Origin: Chloroflexota bacterium
GTDB taxonomy: Bacteria; Chloroflexota; Chloroflexia; Chloroflexales; Roseiflexaceae
Direction: 5' to 3'
Length of the DNA stretch: 64,000 bases
NCBI GenBank assembly: GCA_018969485.1
Contig: JAGWYG010000004.1
Location: 34,802 to 98,801 of the forward strand
The notes under the pieces were generated by a model. It was not told the DNA's origin and did not search any database. It saw nothing but the letters and a program-made list of their open reading frames with translations. Position numbers and translations under genes: made by a program. Below are positions 17,142 through 25,894 of this stretch, piece by piece; the first letter of the stretch is position 1, and each line of letters starts with the position of its first letter.

Positions 17142-19952
17142 ATGCCACGATCATCACCGCGCCATCTCGCCCGGCTGGTATGGTGCCTCGTGCTTCTGCT
17201 CGGCGGAGTCGCAGCGCCATCGCGCGCTGCCGAACCGCTACCACCGCTGATCGTGGTAGCGCGGGCCCGCCTGGCCACGCCCGACGCATTCTTTCCTGCC
17301 GAACGCGGCCCGGCCGGGCACCTGACCGCCGGAATGCTGCGCGTTGCGCCGGGTTCGCAGCTCCTGCGGCGCGATCCCGACGGCACCGTCGCGGTATTGA
17401 TCGACACCGCCGCACCAGCCGGCGACCGCCGCAACCCGCTCGGCCTCGCCGACCTGCAATCGCCCGATGTCTCCTTCGATGCACGCCGGGTCGTGTTCGC
17501 CGGCACCAGCGGGCCGCGCGCCGCAGATGCCTGGCGGGCGCGCTGGCGCCTGTACGAATACGATCTTGAGCGTGGTGCGCTGCGTCAGCTGACATTCGAC
17601 GACCGCTCGATCGCCATCCCTGAGGGTCCAGCCAATCTGACGGCCTACGCCGGCTATGACGACCTGTTTCCCGCCTATCTCGCCGACGGGCGCATCGTCT
17701 TCAGCTCATCGCGCTATCCGGCGCGCTCGCCATACGATGGCCGGCCGGCGTTCAACTTGTACCTGCTCGCTCCCGGCGACAATCTCCCGCGGCGCATCAC
17801 CAGCGAGCGCAGCGCAGCGCTCCACGCGACTCCGCTGCCCGATGGCCGCATTCTCTTCAGCCGCTGGTGGGTCAACTTCAACCAGCCCGGCGAGCGCGAC
17901 ATCTACAACCGCATCGACAACGGCCCCGGCAGCGAGATCGCCCGCGACGCCAGCGGTGCGCCGATCACGGTGCGTCGGCGCGTCACCGTGCGCGAGACCG
18001 TGCTGGTGACGGCCACACCGGCACCGGCGACGCCGACCGCGCGGCCGACGATCTGGCCGACGGCCCGCCCACCCGAGCTCCGGCTGACGCCGCTGCCCAC
18101 CGCGACGCGACCGCCCGCTGCGCCGACGCCGCCGCCGCTCGTCCGTGAGCGCAGCACCGTCGTCACCGAACCGCTGCGTGGGACGCGCCTCGCCGACGGC
18201 ACGTTCATCTTCGCCAACGAGAACGCGACCTTCCGCCCGGCACGCGGGCTGCTGAGCGATGGCAGCCCGATCCGTGAGGCACCGAACACCTGGCACCTGA
18301 TGGCGATCGCTGCCGACGGCACCAGTCTCGTCCGCTTCGCCTGGACGCCGCGCTTCCCGTCGGCGCTGGCGCGCGACGACGGCAACGACACGTTCAATGC
18401 TGCCGAACCGGCGCTGGTGTTTGCCGGCGCGCGTATGCTGGTCGCATACACCACCCAGCGCGACGGCACCATGGCCCACACCACCCGGGGCACCGGCGTA
18501 CGCGTGGCGCTGCCCGGCATCGCCTACGCCGCCGCCAACACCACCGAGTCGATCGCCGGTCACCGGTGGGATGCGGCTGGGGCGCTGGATCCGCCATACG
18601 CCCTGGCGCCGGCCGGGCTGCCCGACGGGCGCCTGGTGGTATCGCACACCGCAGCGCAGCGCCTGGCCGAACGCGACGCGACGTGGCGTGTCGCGGACGC
18701 GGGGCGCAGCCGCACGCTGCCGCTGCAGGCTGGCCCGTGGCGCTACGAGCTATGGGTGATGCGCCCCGACGGCAGCGGCGCCGCGACCGTGCCAGTGACC
18801 GGGATCAGCGATGCCTTCGACCTGATGGATGCCACGCCGCTGGTGCCGCGCCCGGTCGGCGCGGGCGCCGGCCAGTGGCAGATGCCACCGCCGGACGCGT
18901 ACCCGCTGGCCGATGACGATCCCGCCGGATGGAATGTGCCGCGCGGCCTGCGCGACGACACCGGCCAGCCAGCGTATCCCTGGGCGCAGCGCGCCATCGG
19001 CGAGATCGCGCTGACGACGCTCGAGAATGTCAACGTGTACGCCAACCCGCCACTCGAGCTGCCCTACATCAACGACTCGCCGCCGCTGGGGAGTGTGGCG
19101 TTCGCCGACATCTACATCGATGCCAATCAGTTCGGTGGCGCCACGCCGCGCGCCGCCCGGCCCGACGACCAGGTGCGCGCGGTGCGCTGGCTCACGGTGC
19201 CGGTCGACGCCCAGGGGCGCTTCATCGCGGCGGCGCCGGCGGATACTCCGCTGTTCATCGTGCTGCGCGACCGCGATGGCCGTATCGTGCGCGGCGGCGC
19301 CCGCGGCAGTCTGGCGATCGCCCAGGGCAACACGCCCGGCCGTGCCGGCGAGCATATGCGCTGCGTGGGCTGCCATCTCGGCCATGCCAGCGGTTCGGTA
19401 TCCCCGCATGGCCCCGGAGCCTACGGCTGGACGAACGTAGCCGGCCTGGCGGACGTGTCGGCTGCCGGCGTGCTGCAGCGCAGCGGCGACCGCCCGATCG
19501 CGGCGCTCACCGACCGGCGGGGCGTCGTTCCCGGGCCATCAGGCGCTTTCTACGACACCAGTGTCCCCTGGCGCGGCACGGCGGGCGATGTGCTCGAGCT
19601 GCGCTGGCCACAGCCGATCGCGGTTCGCGAAGTCCGTCTGAGTGGCGCCGAGCCCGGGATGTTCGGCCTCGCCGATGACCTGCGGGTGCGCGCGGCGTTC
19701 AGCGCCGCCCTCGGCGGGGTGACGCTCGCCGATGCCGGCCGGGACGTCGGCGTGATCGCGCCGCTGAGCGCCGGCGGCACGCGGCTGCGCTTTGACCCAC
19801 CGCTCGTGCTCGACCGGCTGCGGCTCGCGCTCGAGCCGCTCGCTGGCACCACCGTCGCGCTCGATGAGGTCGAGGTGATCGGCCAGGGCGCCAGCATCGC
19901 TGCGCTCACCAGCCAGCCCACCGAGCTGATGCTGCCGCTGGTCGTGCGCTGA
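17142..19952 (+). CDS. exported HzsA-like beta-propeller protein with one c-type heme site
   Basis: This is a 936-aa protein. The N-terminus is a signal peptide (LVWCLVLLLGGVAAPSRAAEP). The body has TolB/PD40-like propeller phrases (PDVSFDARRVVFAGT, PDGRILFSRWW) of the kind seen in the hydrazine synthase alpha-subunit family. A Pro/Thr-rich insertion interrupts it at about 290-330. The region PLGSVAFADIYI...VPVDAQGRF is followed by CVGCH at about residue 740, a c-type heme attachment motif, as in HzsA-like proteins. The last 140 residues look like a discoidin-type beta-sandwich. The family has one biochemically defined member group (anammox hydrazine synthase), but most homologues are uncharacterised. 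No partner subunits are adjacent, so hydrazine synthesis is not implied. Confidence 0.7.
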   Translation: MPRSSPRHLARLVWCLVLLLGGVAAPSRAAEPLPPLIVVARARLATPDAFFPAERGPAGHLTAGMLRVAPGSQLLRRDPDGTVAVLIDTAAPAGDRRNPLGLADLQSPDVSFDARRVVFAGTSGPRAADAWRARWRLYEYDLERGALRQLTFDDRSIAIPEGPANLTAYAGYDDLFPAYLADGRIVFSSSRYPARSPYDGRPAFNLYLLAPGDNLPRRITSERSAALHATPLPDGRILFSRWWVNFNQPGERDIYNRIDNGPGSEIARDASGAPITVRRRVTVRETVLVTATPAPATPTARPTIWPTARPPELRLTPLPTATRPPAAPTPPPLVRERSTVVTEPLRGTRLADGTFIFANENATFRPARGLLSDGSPIREAPNTWHLMAIAADGTSLVRFAWTPRFPSALARDDGNDTFNAAEPALVFAGARMLVAYTTQRDGTMAHTTRGTGVRVALPGIAYAAANTTESIAGHRWDAAGALDPPYALAPAGLPDGRLVVSHTAAQRLAERDATWRVADAGRSRTLPLQAGPWRYELWVMRPDGSGAATVPVTGISDAFDLMDATPLVPRPVGAGAGQWQMPPPDAYPLADDDPAGWNVPRGLRDDTGQPAYPWAQRAIGEIALTTLENVNVYANPPLELPYINDSPPLGSVAFADIYIDANQFGGATPRAARPDDQVRAVRWLTVPVDAQGRFIAAAPADTPLFIVLRDRDGRIVRGGARGSLAIAQGNTPGRAGEHMRCVGCHLGHASGSVSPHGPGAYGWTNVAGLADVSAAGVLQRSGDRPIAALTDRRGVVPGPSGAFYDTSVPWRGTAGDVLELRWPQPIAVREVRLSGAEPGMFGLADDLRVRAAFSAALGGVTLADAGRDVGVIAPLSAGGTRLRFDPPLVLDRLRLALEPLAGTTVALDEVEVIGQGASIAALTSQPTELMLPLVVR

Positions 19953-20157
19953 GCGCACGTGCGGCGCCGCCGGTCACGGCGCGATGCCGCAGGTCGGCTG
20001 AGCGCGCTTCTGTGCATCAGCCTCCCCCGAACGCGTCGGCATGCATCTCGCTGACGCACTCCGACCCGCCGCGACGGGCGTGTGCGCGACGCTGCCCCGG
20101 CAGCCTGCCGCCGGCGGCTCTGCCCGCTGCATCTCGTCGGGCGATGCGCAGCAGCGT

Positions 20158-20397
20158 CAGCGAACATTGAACGGCAGCACCCTGCGCAGCACATCGACCG
20201 GATCGTCGCCAGGCCTGGCGCGTTCCAGCGCATCGATCGCTGGCGCTGCCTGCGGCAGCGCCCGGCGCAGTTCAGCAAGCTCGCTACGCCTCGGCGGCGA
20301 TACAGCCACCCCGGCGCGCCATGCTGCCTGCCGGATGGCGAGCCCGATCAGCCGCGCAGTACCACGCGTCATCGGCCCACGATACTGCGCGATTCCA
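20158..20397 (-). pseudogene. decayed tandem copy of the 3' end of the neighbouring gene
   Basis: The block repeats the C-terminal coding segment of the gene at 20398-21237, shifted by 241 bp. About 50 bp at the end are almost identical, and the encoded end PGDDPVDVLRRVLPFNVR is exactly conserved. The rest is diverged (AIRQAA and ALPQAAPAIDALERARPGDD remain). Because 241 is not a multiple of three, and the upstream stop intervenes, it is not translated as part of the gene. It has no start of its own. Confidence 0.7.
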
Positions 20398-21237
20398 TCA
20401 GCGAACATTGAACGGCAGCACCCTGCGCAGCACATCGACCGGATCGTCGCCGGGCCTGGCGTGTTGCAGCGCATCGATGTACCGGGACGCAGCAGGCAGC
20501 AGCGTACGCAAGCTGGCGATCGCCGCGGGGACTGCCGGCTGACCATCCACTCCGGCGCAGTACGCCGCCTGCCGGATGGCGTGCCGGATGAGCCCTGAGA
20601 CACCTCGGGCCGTCGGCCCGCTGTACAGATTGCTCCCGAGCTGGAAGTACCACTTTGCGGCATTACGAGAGTGATCCCGCAGCAACAGCATGCCACGCCA
20701 CGCCGTAATCAATCCCCACGGATGCGATAGGCCATCTTTCCAATGCTCATAGGCATCGAGATAGGCATCGATGGCGGCATGATCCTTGCATCGCTCGGCA
20801 AGATAGCGCACGAGCAGGTGATGCCGCCAGCGCGATTCGCCGTCCCCCATCGCTGCCAGTTCCCGGATCTGCGCAGGATCAAGCCCGACCCCGGCCGCCT
20901 CCATCAGTGGCCGGCGATCTGCAGCAGTGAGCGTGGCATCGTCCAGGCTGGCCAGCGCACGGTAGGCCGCAGTCTGGCGCTGCTCCCGCGACGTCGCGGC
21001 TGGATCAGACAGCCGCCCGAACACCGCCAGCGCGCGATCAAAGTACTGCCTCGCCTCGCTGCTCTTGCCCTGAAAGGCGCGGTGCTGGCCGAGCGAACTG
21101 AGGACACGGCCATACATCATGGAGCCCGGGATCGCTTCCTCGTTCTGCAGCCAGTGTTCAACGACACCAGATGCAGCATCGAACTCATAGCGATTCGTCC
21201 GGCGCACCGCGATATGCAATTCCGCCAGACACGACAC
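20398..21237 (-). CDS. helical (TPR-like) protein of unknown function, start uncertain
   Basis: This is a 279-aa reading from GTG 21237. The frame stays open upstream to 21441 without a good start or ribosome site, so the protein may be a truncated remnant of a longer one. The sequence is mostly alpha-helical, with TPR-like phrases (GRVLSSLGQHRAFQGKSSEA, ARQYFDRALAVF). I do not recognise a catalytic domain. The last 80 residues are duplicated immediately downstream. The gene points away from the tRNA gene. Gene decay is plausible. Confidence 0.5.
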   Translation of the reverse strand: MSCLAELHIAVRRTNRYEFDAASGVVEHWLQNEEAIPGSMMYGRVLSSLGQHRAFQGKSSEARQYFDRALAVFGRLSDPAATSREQRQTAAYRALASLDDATLTAADRRPLMEAAGVGLDPAQIRELAAMGDGESRWRHHLLVRYLAERCKDHAAIDAYLDAYEHWKDGLSHPWGLITAWRGMLLLRDHSRNAAKWYFQLGSNLYSGPTARGVSGLIRHAIRQAAYCAGVDGQPAVPAAIASLRTLLPAASRYIDALQHARPGDDPVDVLRRVLPFNVR

Positions 21238-21416
21238 ACGCGCATCCTCTGCACGTCGCGTACTGGCCCCTGTGAGCAGTTGCTGCGTCCCGGAACGGCG
21301 ATCGCACTGGCGCAGCGGCTTGCCGCCGGCGTTGCACGATCCCGGCCGCTGACCGCCAGGGCCGCATGCGGCCAGTGGGCGGCGCGGCGTGCCGACACCC
21401 GTGGCGACGCGGGGAG

Positions 21417-21445
21417 TTGCGGCAGGCGCGGCCTTGTGCTAGGAT
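21417..21445 (+). promoter_or_regulatory. promoter of the tRNA gene
   Basis: TTGCGG (21417-21422), a 17-bp spacer and TAGGAT (21440-21445). The start point would be about 6 nt before the mature tRNA. Confidence 0.5.
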
Positions 21446-21457
21446 CTGATGTAGCAC

Positions 21458-21532
21458 GGGCCGCTAGCTCAACGGCAGAGCACGTCGCTCATAACGACCG
21501 GGTTACAGGTTCGAATCCTGTGCGGCCCACCA
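21458..21532 (+). tRNA. tRNA-Met (anticodon CAT), CCA encoded
   Basis: A complete cloverleaf is present. The acceptor stem GGGCCGC pairs with GCGGCCC (21522-21528). The D stem is GCTC/GAGC. The anticodon loop CTCATAA (21488-21494) carries CAT. The T arm is ACAGG-TTCGAAT-CCTGT, followed by discriminator A and CCA. The first pair is G-C, which rules out initiator type (C-A mismatch). The T arm resembles elongator Met more than the Ile(CAT) type, but Ile2 cannot be excluded without tilS-identity analysis. The outermost anticodon-stem pair is a C-C mismatch. Confidence 0.88.
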
Positions 21533-21546
21533 GTGAGGCGGAAGCC

Positions 21547-22461
21547 ATGAGTGAATCGCCATCACGACGCCCGTCGATCCGTCCGGGTTCGCTCGCGGCG
21601 TGGATCCTGGCGGCGCGCCCACCGACGCTCCCGGCCGCCATCGTGCCGGTGCTGGTCGGCACGGCGCCGGCCGCGGCCATCGGGCGGTTCGACGCCGCGA
21701 TCTTCATCATCACACTGCTCACCGCGCTGCTGTTGCAGATCGGCGCCAATCTGGCCAACGACTACTTCGACTTTCTCAAGGGCGCCGACACCGGTGCCCG
21801 GCTCGGGCCGACGCGCGTCACCCAGAGCGGGCTCCTCGCACCGCGCGCCATCCGGATCGGCCTGGCCGGCATCTTCGGCGCCGCCGGCATCCTCGGCGGC
21901 GTGCTGGTCTGGTCGGGCGGGTGGCCGATCGCCATCATCGGCATCGCTGCCATCCTCGCGGCGCTGGCCTACACCGCCGGCCCCTACCCGCTCGCCTACC
22001 ACGGGCTGGGCGACGTCGCCGCATTCGGCTTCTTCGGCATCGCCGCCGTGGTGGGTACCAGTTGGCTCCAGCTGGGCAGCATCCCGCCCGAGGCCTGGCT
22101 GGCGTCGCTGGCCGTGGGCGCGCTCGTCACCAACATTCTGGTGGTCAACAATCTGCGCGATCACGACACCGACGCAGCGGCAGGCAAACGCACCACCACC
22201 GTGCGCTTCGGCCGCGGCTTCGCCAGGACGCAGTACGTCGTTCTGCTCGGGTTTGCCTACAGCCTGCCGGTGACGATGGCTGTGCTGGGCTTGGCGGGGT
22301 GGGGCGCTGCCGTGTTGCCGTTGCTGGCGCTGCCGCTGGCGCGTGCGCCACTGCGCGCCGTGCTCACCCAGCAAGGCCGGCCGCTCAACCGTGCGCTGAT
22401 GCAGACGGCGCGGCTGCACATGGCGTTCGGCGCGCTCTTCGCCATCGGGCTGCTGTGGTGA
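21547..22461 (+). CDS. menA: 1,4-dihydroxy-2-naphthoate polyprenyltransferase (MenA)
   Basis: This is a 304-aa UbiA-superfamily membrane protein with about eight hydrophobic segments. It has the first aspartate motif NDYFDFLKGAD and the second NNLRDHDTDAAAGKRT, both Mg/diphosphate binding, plus GPYPLAYHGLGD, which is typical of MenA. It attaches the polyprenyl tail in menaquinone synthesis, consistent with a menaquinone-using Chloroflexota. ATG 21547 has GAGGCGGAAG just upstream and begins 14 bp after the tRNA, so the two may share a transcript. Longer in-frame readings run through the tRNA and are rejected. Confidence 0.88.
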   Translation: MSESPSRRPSIRPGSLAAWILAARPPTLPAAIVPVLVGTAPAAAIGRFDAAIFIITLLTALLLQIGANLANDYFDFLKGADTGARLGPTRVTQSGLLAPRAIRIGLAGIFGAAGILGGVLVWSGGWPIAIIGIAAILAALAYTAGPYPLAYHGLGDVAAFGFFGIAAVVGTSWLQLGSIPPEAWLASLAVGALVTNILVVNNLRDHDTDAAAGKRTTTVRFGRGFARTQYVVLLGFAYSLPVTMAVLGLAGWGAAVLPLLALPLARAPLRAVLTQQGRPLNRALMQTARLHMAFGALFAIGLLW

Positions 22462-22467
22462 CGGCAC

Positions 22468-23160
22468 TCACGGCGGCGTCGCCGCGAGCGACGTGGTGGC
22501 GCGTGAGACGGCGCCATCGGCCAACTCCAGGACCACGATGACCGTATCCAGTGCGCCGGCCCAGCCTTCGGCCTGCAGCACGGCTGCCAGCGACGCACTG
22601 CGGTAGCTCAGGTGCAGCGTCGCGTCAGCATGCGGCTCGACCGCCGCCAGCCGGTAATCGGCGGGCAACAGCGCCTCGACGGCTAGCCGCGCGCTGTCGG
22701 GCGACGGACGCGCGGCGCCATCCCAGGCGCGCTCGACCAGACGGACGCGCTCGCGCGCCAGTTCGATCACGAAGCGCCCGTCACCATACACCAGGAAGGT
22801 GCCGCTGCGGTGTTCGACGGCGCCGTAGATGGTATCCCAGGTGGCGTGGTCGAGGCCGAGGCCGCCCGAATCGAGCCGCGCCCCTGGCGCCAGCGGCGTC
22901 GCCGATGGCTGTGCGCCGAACGGCGTGGCGCTCGGCGCCCGCGCCGTGGCCGCCAGCGACTGCGCGGTCGCCAGCGATTCGCGGTACAGCTGCTCGCGCA
23001 CACCGCTGGCGATGCCGGGAAAGACCAGCACCAGCGACAGGATGGCCAGCGCCAGACACGCGATCACCACCGCCGCCCAGCGTACGGGCGACGGGGCGTA
23101 TGCCTCATCGCCGTCTCGCGCAGCGGCGTCGTCAGGTTCGGCGTGCGGTGGATGGCTCAC
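22468..23160 (-). CDS. membrane-anchored protein of unknown function
   Basis: A 230-aa protein starting at GTG 23160 with GGAGGG 9 nt upstream. An acidic N-terminal tail is followed by one transmembrane helix (WAAVVIACLALAILSLVLVF) and an exported domain of about 170 residues rich in Ala/Thr/Pro. No family is recognised. It starts 30 bp downstream of the response-regulator gene and is probably co-transcribed. Its stop lies 6 bp from the convergent menA stop. Confidence 0.65.
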   Translation of the reverse strand: MSHPPHAEPDDAAARDGDEAYAPSPVRWAAVVIACLALAILSLVLVFPGIASGVREQLYRESLATAQSLAATARAPSATPFGAQPSATPLAPGARLDSGGLGLDHATWDTIYGAVEHRSGTFLVYGDGRFVIELARERVRLVERAWDGAARPSPDSARLAVEALLPADYRLAAVEPHADATLHLSYRSASLAAVLQAEGWAGALDTVIVVLELADGAVSRATTSLAATPP

Positions 23161-23190
23161 AGCGCCAGACCCTCCGTCGACAGGGGCCGC

Positions 23191-24249
23191 TCAGCTGCCG
23201 GCTGGCCAGATTGCCTCGATCCAGGTGCCAAACGGGAGACCCACGAGGACCTCGCGCGCACGCTGCAGCACCGTCAGGATTCCCTCGCGATCCAGCAGCC
23301 AGATCGCCCCGATCCCCAGAAACAGCGCGGCGGCGACCGCCAGCCCCATGGCGAGCTGGGTCGGAAATTGCCGCGGCGCCGGCGGCCCACCCAGCGAAGG
23401 TGGCGGCTCGAGGGGCAGGCTCACGTGCGCCTGGCGGTACTGCTCGACCAGCGGGTCGGCCGGGATGCCGACGTACGCCGCCAGCGTGCGCAGCATCGCC
23501 TCGGTCGGTGCGCCGCGCGGCAGCCGGGCGTACATCTCCTCCTCGAGGGCCTGGATGTACATCATGCGGATGCGGGTATCCAGCTCGGCCTGCACCAGGG
23601 TCACGCGCCGTCGTTGCCGCGCTGCGCGCAGTTGCTGCCCGAGCGAGAGTCGTTCAAGCTCATCGGGGCGCAGCTCGTCGGCCTCGGATTCGCGCAGGCC
23701 GCTCAGCAGCGAGCGCTCCTCGGCATATGGAATGAAGATCAGCTCATCTTCCTCCGGCCGGGGCGCCGGGGGATCGGCCGCCATCCGTGGCGGCGCCGAC
23801 GGCGCAAACTCCAGCAGGTCAATCCCCTTGAAGCTGCCGGAATCGTCGTTCATGCCGAGATCGACCGAGATGGCCGGCGCACGGGCCGCCGGCGCATCGC
23901 CGGGGCGCAGCCGCGCACGCAGCCGCGCCAGGAGCTCGGCGGTGCGGAATGGCTTGGCGATGTAGTCGATTGCCCCCATCTCGAGGCCGCGGATGACATC
24001 TTCCTCGAGCGCTTCGCCCGATGCGACGATCACCGGCACGGTGCGCGCCAGCTTCTTCAGCAGCATCCATCCGCTGCCGTGCTGAATGCCGACGTCGAGG
24101 ACGATCATGTCGTAGCGCTCTTCCTGGGTCAGCGAATCGGCGTGGCTCGCGTTCGAGACCAGATCGACAGCGTAACCGGCTTCGCGGAGCTGTGCCGCCA
24201 GTCGGTCGAGAAGCACGACGTTGTCGTCGACGAGCAGTATTCGAGGCAT
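23191..24249 (-). CDS. response regulator receiver fused to RodZ-like helix-turn-helix and a membrane helix
   Basis: This is a 352-aa protein. The receiver domain occupies about 1-120: acidic pair DD at 8-9, phospho-acceptor D52 (MIVLDVG) and K99 (IAKPF). A linker leads to a RodZ/HTH_25-type helix-turn-helix at about 205-270 (LGQQLRAARQRRRVTLVQAE, then ALEEEMYARLPRG). A transmembrane helix follows at about 300-322. Response regulators are normally soluble, so a membrane-tied one with a RodZ-like module is odd and hints at control of cell shape or envelope. No histidine kinase is adjacent. Confidence 0.82.
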   Translation of the reverse strand: MPRILLVDDNVVLLDRLAAQLREAGYAVDLVSNASHADSLTQEERYDMIVLDVGIQHGSGWMLLKKLARTVPVIVASGEALEEDVIRGLEMGAIDYIAKPFRTAELLARLRARLRPGDAPAARAPAISVDLGMNDDSGSFKGIDLLEFAPSAPPRMAADPPAPRPEEDELIFIPYAEERSLLSGLRESEADELRPDELERLSLGQQLRAARQRRRVTLVQAELDTRIRMMYIQALEEEMYARLPRGAPTEAMLRTLAAYVGIPADPLVEQYRQAHVSLPLEPPPSLGGPPAPRQFPTQLAMGLAVAAALFLGIGAIWLLDREGILTVLQRAREVLVGLPFGTWIEAIWPAGS

Positions 24250-24299
24250 GAATCTCCCCTCACGCTGCCGGATCCCGGTGCGCCCACGCGGATTACCTC

Positions 24300-24305
24300 A
24301 TTATA
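24300..24305 (-). promoter_or_regulatory. extended -10 promoter of the response-regulator gene
   Basis: On the minus strand TATAAT is preceded by TGC (TGCTATAAT), an extended -10. No good -35 is seen. The start point would be about 45 nt ahead of the gene. Confidence 0.5.
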
Positions 24306-24375
24306 GCATGCCCGGGCGTGGCTGATTGCCCGGCCCGGCCGGCGTACGTCGCCGCACAGAGCAGGGCCCGACGGG

Positions 24376-24404
24376 TTGCACATCCAGCACAAATGTTCTA
24401 TACT
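24376..24404 (+). promoter_or_regulatory. promoter of the UvdE-like gene
   Basis: TTGCAC (24376-24381), a 17-bp spacer and TATACT (24399-24404). The start point near 24411 is only about 13 nt before the ATG, just ahead of GGAGGA. Confidence 0.65.
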
Positions 24405-24423
24405 CTTGCCATGGAGGAACGCG

Positions 24424-25314
24424 ATGAGTCTGACGGCTGACGCCATCCGCTTCGGGACAACCATCCGGCTCGACGCCATGCCAGCCGGGTGCGACATGCA
24501 TCCAAGCCTGCTGCTGGCGCTGGTCATCGACGCGATCCGGCGGCATGCCGCGCAGGGCATCGCGGTGCTGAGGCTACCGCCGGTGGCCGGCGCGTGGCTG
24601 CCGGCTGGCGGCGCCTGGCAGCACATCGCGGCGCTCTGCCACGAGGGTGCGCGGCTCATCGAGCAGCTCGGCGTGCGCCTGACGATCCACGCCGAGATGC
24701 ACGTCGTGGTGGCAGCGCGCGATGGAGCGATCCACGCGGCAAGCATGGCATCGCTGATGCGCGCAGTCGAGGTGCTCGACGCGCTGGAGGTCGGCCGCGA
24801 CGGCATCATCGTCGTGCATGCACCGCACCCTGACGTCGGCGTGGCGGCGCGCGTCGCGCGCTGGCATGCCCGGCTGGACACCTCCCTGCGGCGGCGCATC
24901 GCCTTCGAGCCATTGGCAGCAGCGGGTGCGTTCGAGGCAGCGCTGCTCATTCACCAGCACACCGGTGCGCCGATCGTGCTCGACACGCTGCACTGGCAAC
25001 TGTCCGGCAGCCCGCTGACGCTCGGCACCGCGCTGAGCCTGGCGCTGGGCACCTGGCCCGCCGGCGTGCGGCCCAAGATCCACCTGAGCAGCCAGCGCAC
25101 CGAATCGGTGCAGCGCGGCGCTGTGGCGCCGATTGCGCCACCCGCGGGACAGCACGCCGACTACTGCCACCCGGCCGACGTCGCCGCGCTGGCGGCAGCC
25201 GCCCGTGGCGCACAGCCATTCGACGTCATGATCGAAGCGCGCGCCGGCGAGCGTGCAGTCGCGCAGGTACGGCGCGACTGGCGCAAGGCGGCGCGCATGG
25301 AGGAACCAGCATGA
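24424..25314 (+). CDS. UvdE-like TIM-barrel endonuclease
   Basis: This is a 296-aa protein. ATG 24424 has GGAGGA (24413-24418) 5 nt upstream. It follows the UV-damage endonuclease layout: a His-containing strand LTIHAEMHVVV, then IIVVHAPHPD, IAFEPL (a Glu ligand position), APIVLDTLHWQL, then RPKIHLSSQRTES and GQHADYCHP near the C-terminus. The KIHLSSQR and HADY motifs are hallmarks of UvdE. These enzymes nick DNA 5' of UV photoproducts. Some family positions (for example HPG early on) are changed, so substrate range may differ. It overlaps the next gene by ATGA. Confidence 0.7.
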   Translation: MSLTADAIRFGTTIRLDAMPAGCDMHPSLLLALVIDAIRRHAAQGIAVLRLPPVAGAWLPAGGAWQHIAALCHEGARLIEQLGVRLTIHAEMHVVVAARDGAIHAASMASLMRAVEVLDALEVGRDGIIVVHAPHPDVGVAARVARWHARLDTSLRRRIAFEPLAAAGAFEAALLIHQHTGAPIVLDTLHWQLSGSPLTLGTALSLALGTWPAGVRPKIHLSSQRTESVQRGAVAPIAPPAGQHADYCHPADVAALAAAARGAQPFDVMIEARAGERAVAQVRRDWRKAARMEEPA

Positions 25315-25778
25315 GCGTGCCCACGCCGGGCGGCGCCGCGTTCGCCGATGACGCCGCAGTCCTGATCTGCCGCACGCCGCAGCCGCGCGATCTGGCGCAC
25401 GCATTGTGCGATGGCTGGTACCGCATCCCGTGTGATCGCGCACCACGCCGGCTGGCAGTCGACCTGCTGGCCTTCTACCAGCCGGCCTCATTCGGCGAGC
25501 GGCGCTACCGGATCGAATGGGTCGCGCCGCTTGAGCGCATCGAGGTCGCGCCGCGCCACGCGCTGCTGCCGGGCGAAGCCGGGCATCCGCGGGCTGCTGC
25601 GCCGTACTGGGTCTATCGGCTCGGCGCGCCGATCGCACTGCCGACGCCATTGCCTGCCCGACAGCTGCGGCGGTTCAGTTTTCGGTACACCCGCTGGTGG
25701 TGGTTGCTCTGTGCCGGCGATCTCGCCGACAGCGGCACTGCCGCCCCGCTGGCGCACGAGGCGGCACCATGGTGGTGA
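25311..25778 (+). CDS. protein of unknown function coupled to the UvdE-like gene
   Basis: A 155-aa basic protein translated from an ATG overlapping the previous stop. Recognisable pattern: GWYRIPCDRAPRRLAVDLLAFYQP, LLPGEAGHPRA and LRRFSFRYTRWW. Proteins with this RIP-RAP-AFY pattern occur as uncharacterised proteins beside nucleases, from memory and not checked. Coupling to a UvdE-like gene suggests a DNA-repair link, but no function can be assigned. Confidence 0.6.
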   Translation: MSVPTPGGAAFADDAAVLICRTPQPRDLAHALCDGWYRIPCDRAPRRLAVDLLAFYQPASFGERRYRIEWVAPLERIEVAPRHALLPGEAGHPRAAAPYWVYRLGAPIALPTPLPARQLRRFSFRYTRWWWLLCAGDLADSGTAAPLAHEAAPWW

Positions 25779-25894
25779 GCGCATGGCGCGGGGCGGAGCC
25801 CACGCCGTGTGCCCCGCCGGCGCCATCGCCCGGCAGACGGCTGCAGCCCCCGGCAGCAGCGAGCCGCCGCGCGACAGCGCCAGGAGCACACGCA

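Noticed and set aside
21458..21532. Initiator tRNA(fMet).
   Set aside because: The first acceptor pair is G-C, and the anticodon stem lacks the three G-C pairs of initiators.
25697..25894. Continuation of the protein at 25311-25778 past its stop.
   Set aside because: The downstream frame is different, and the region lies opposite the end of the M20 gene without a start site.
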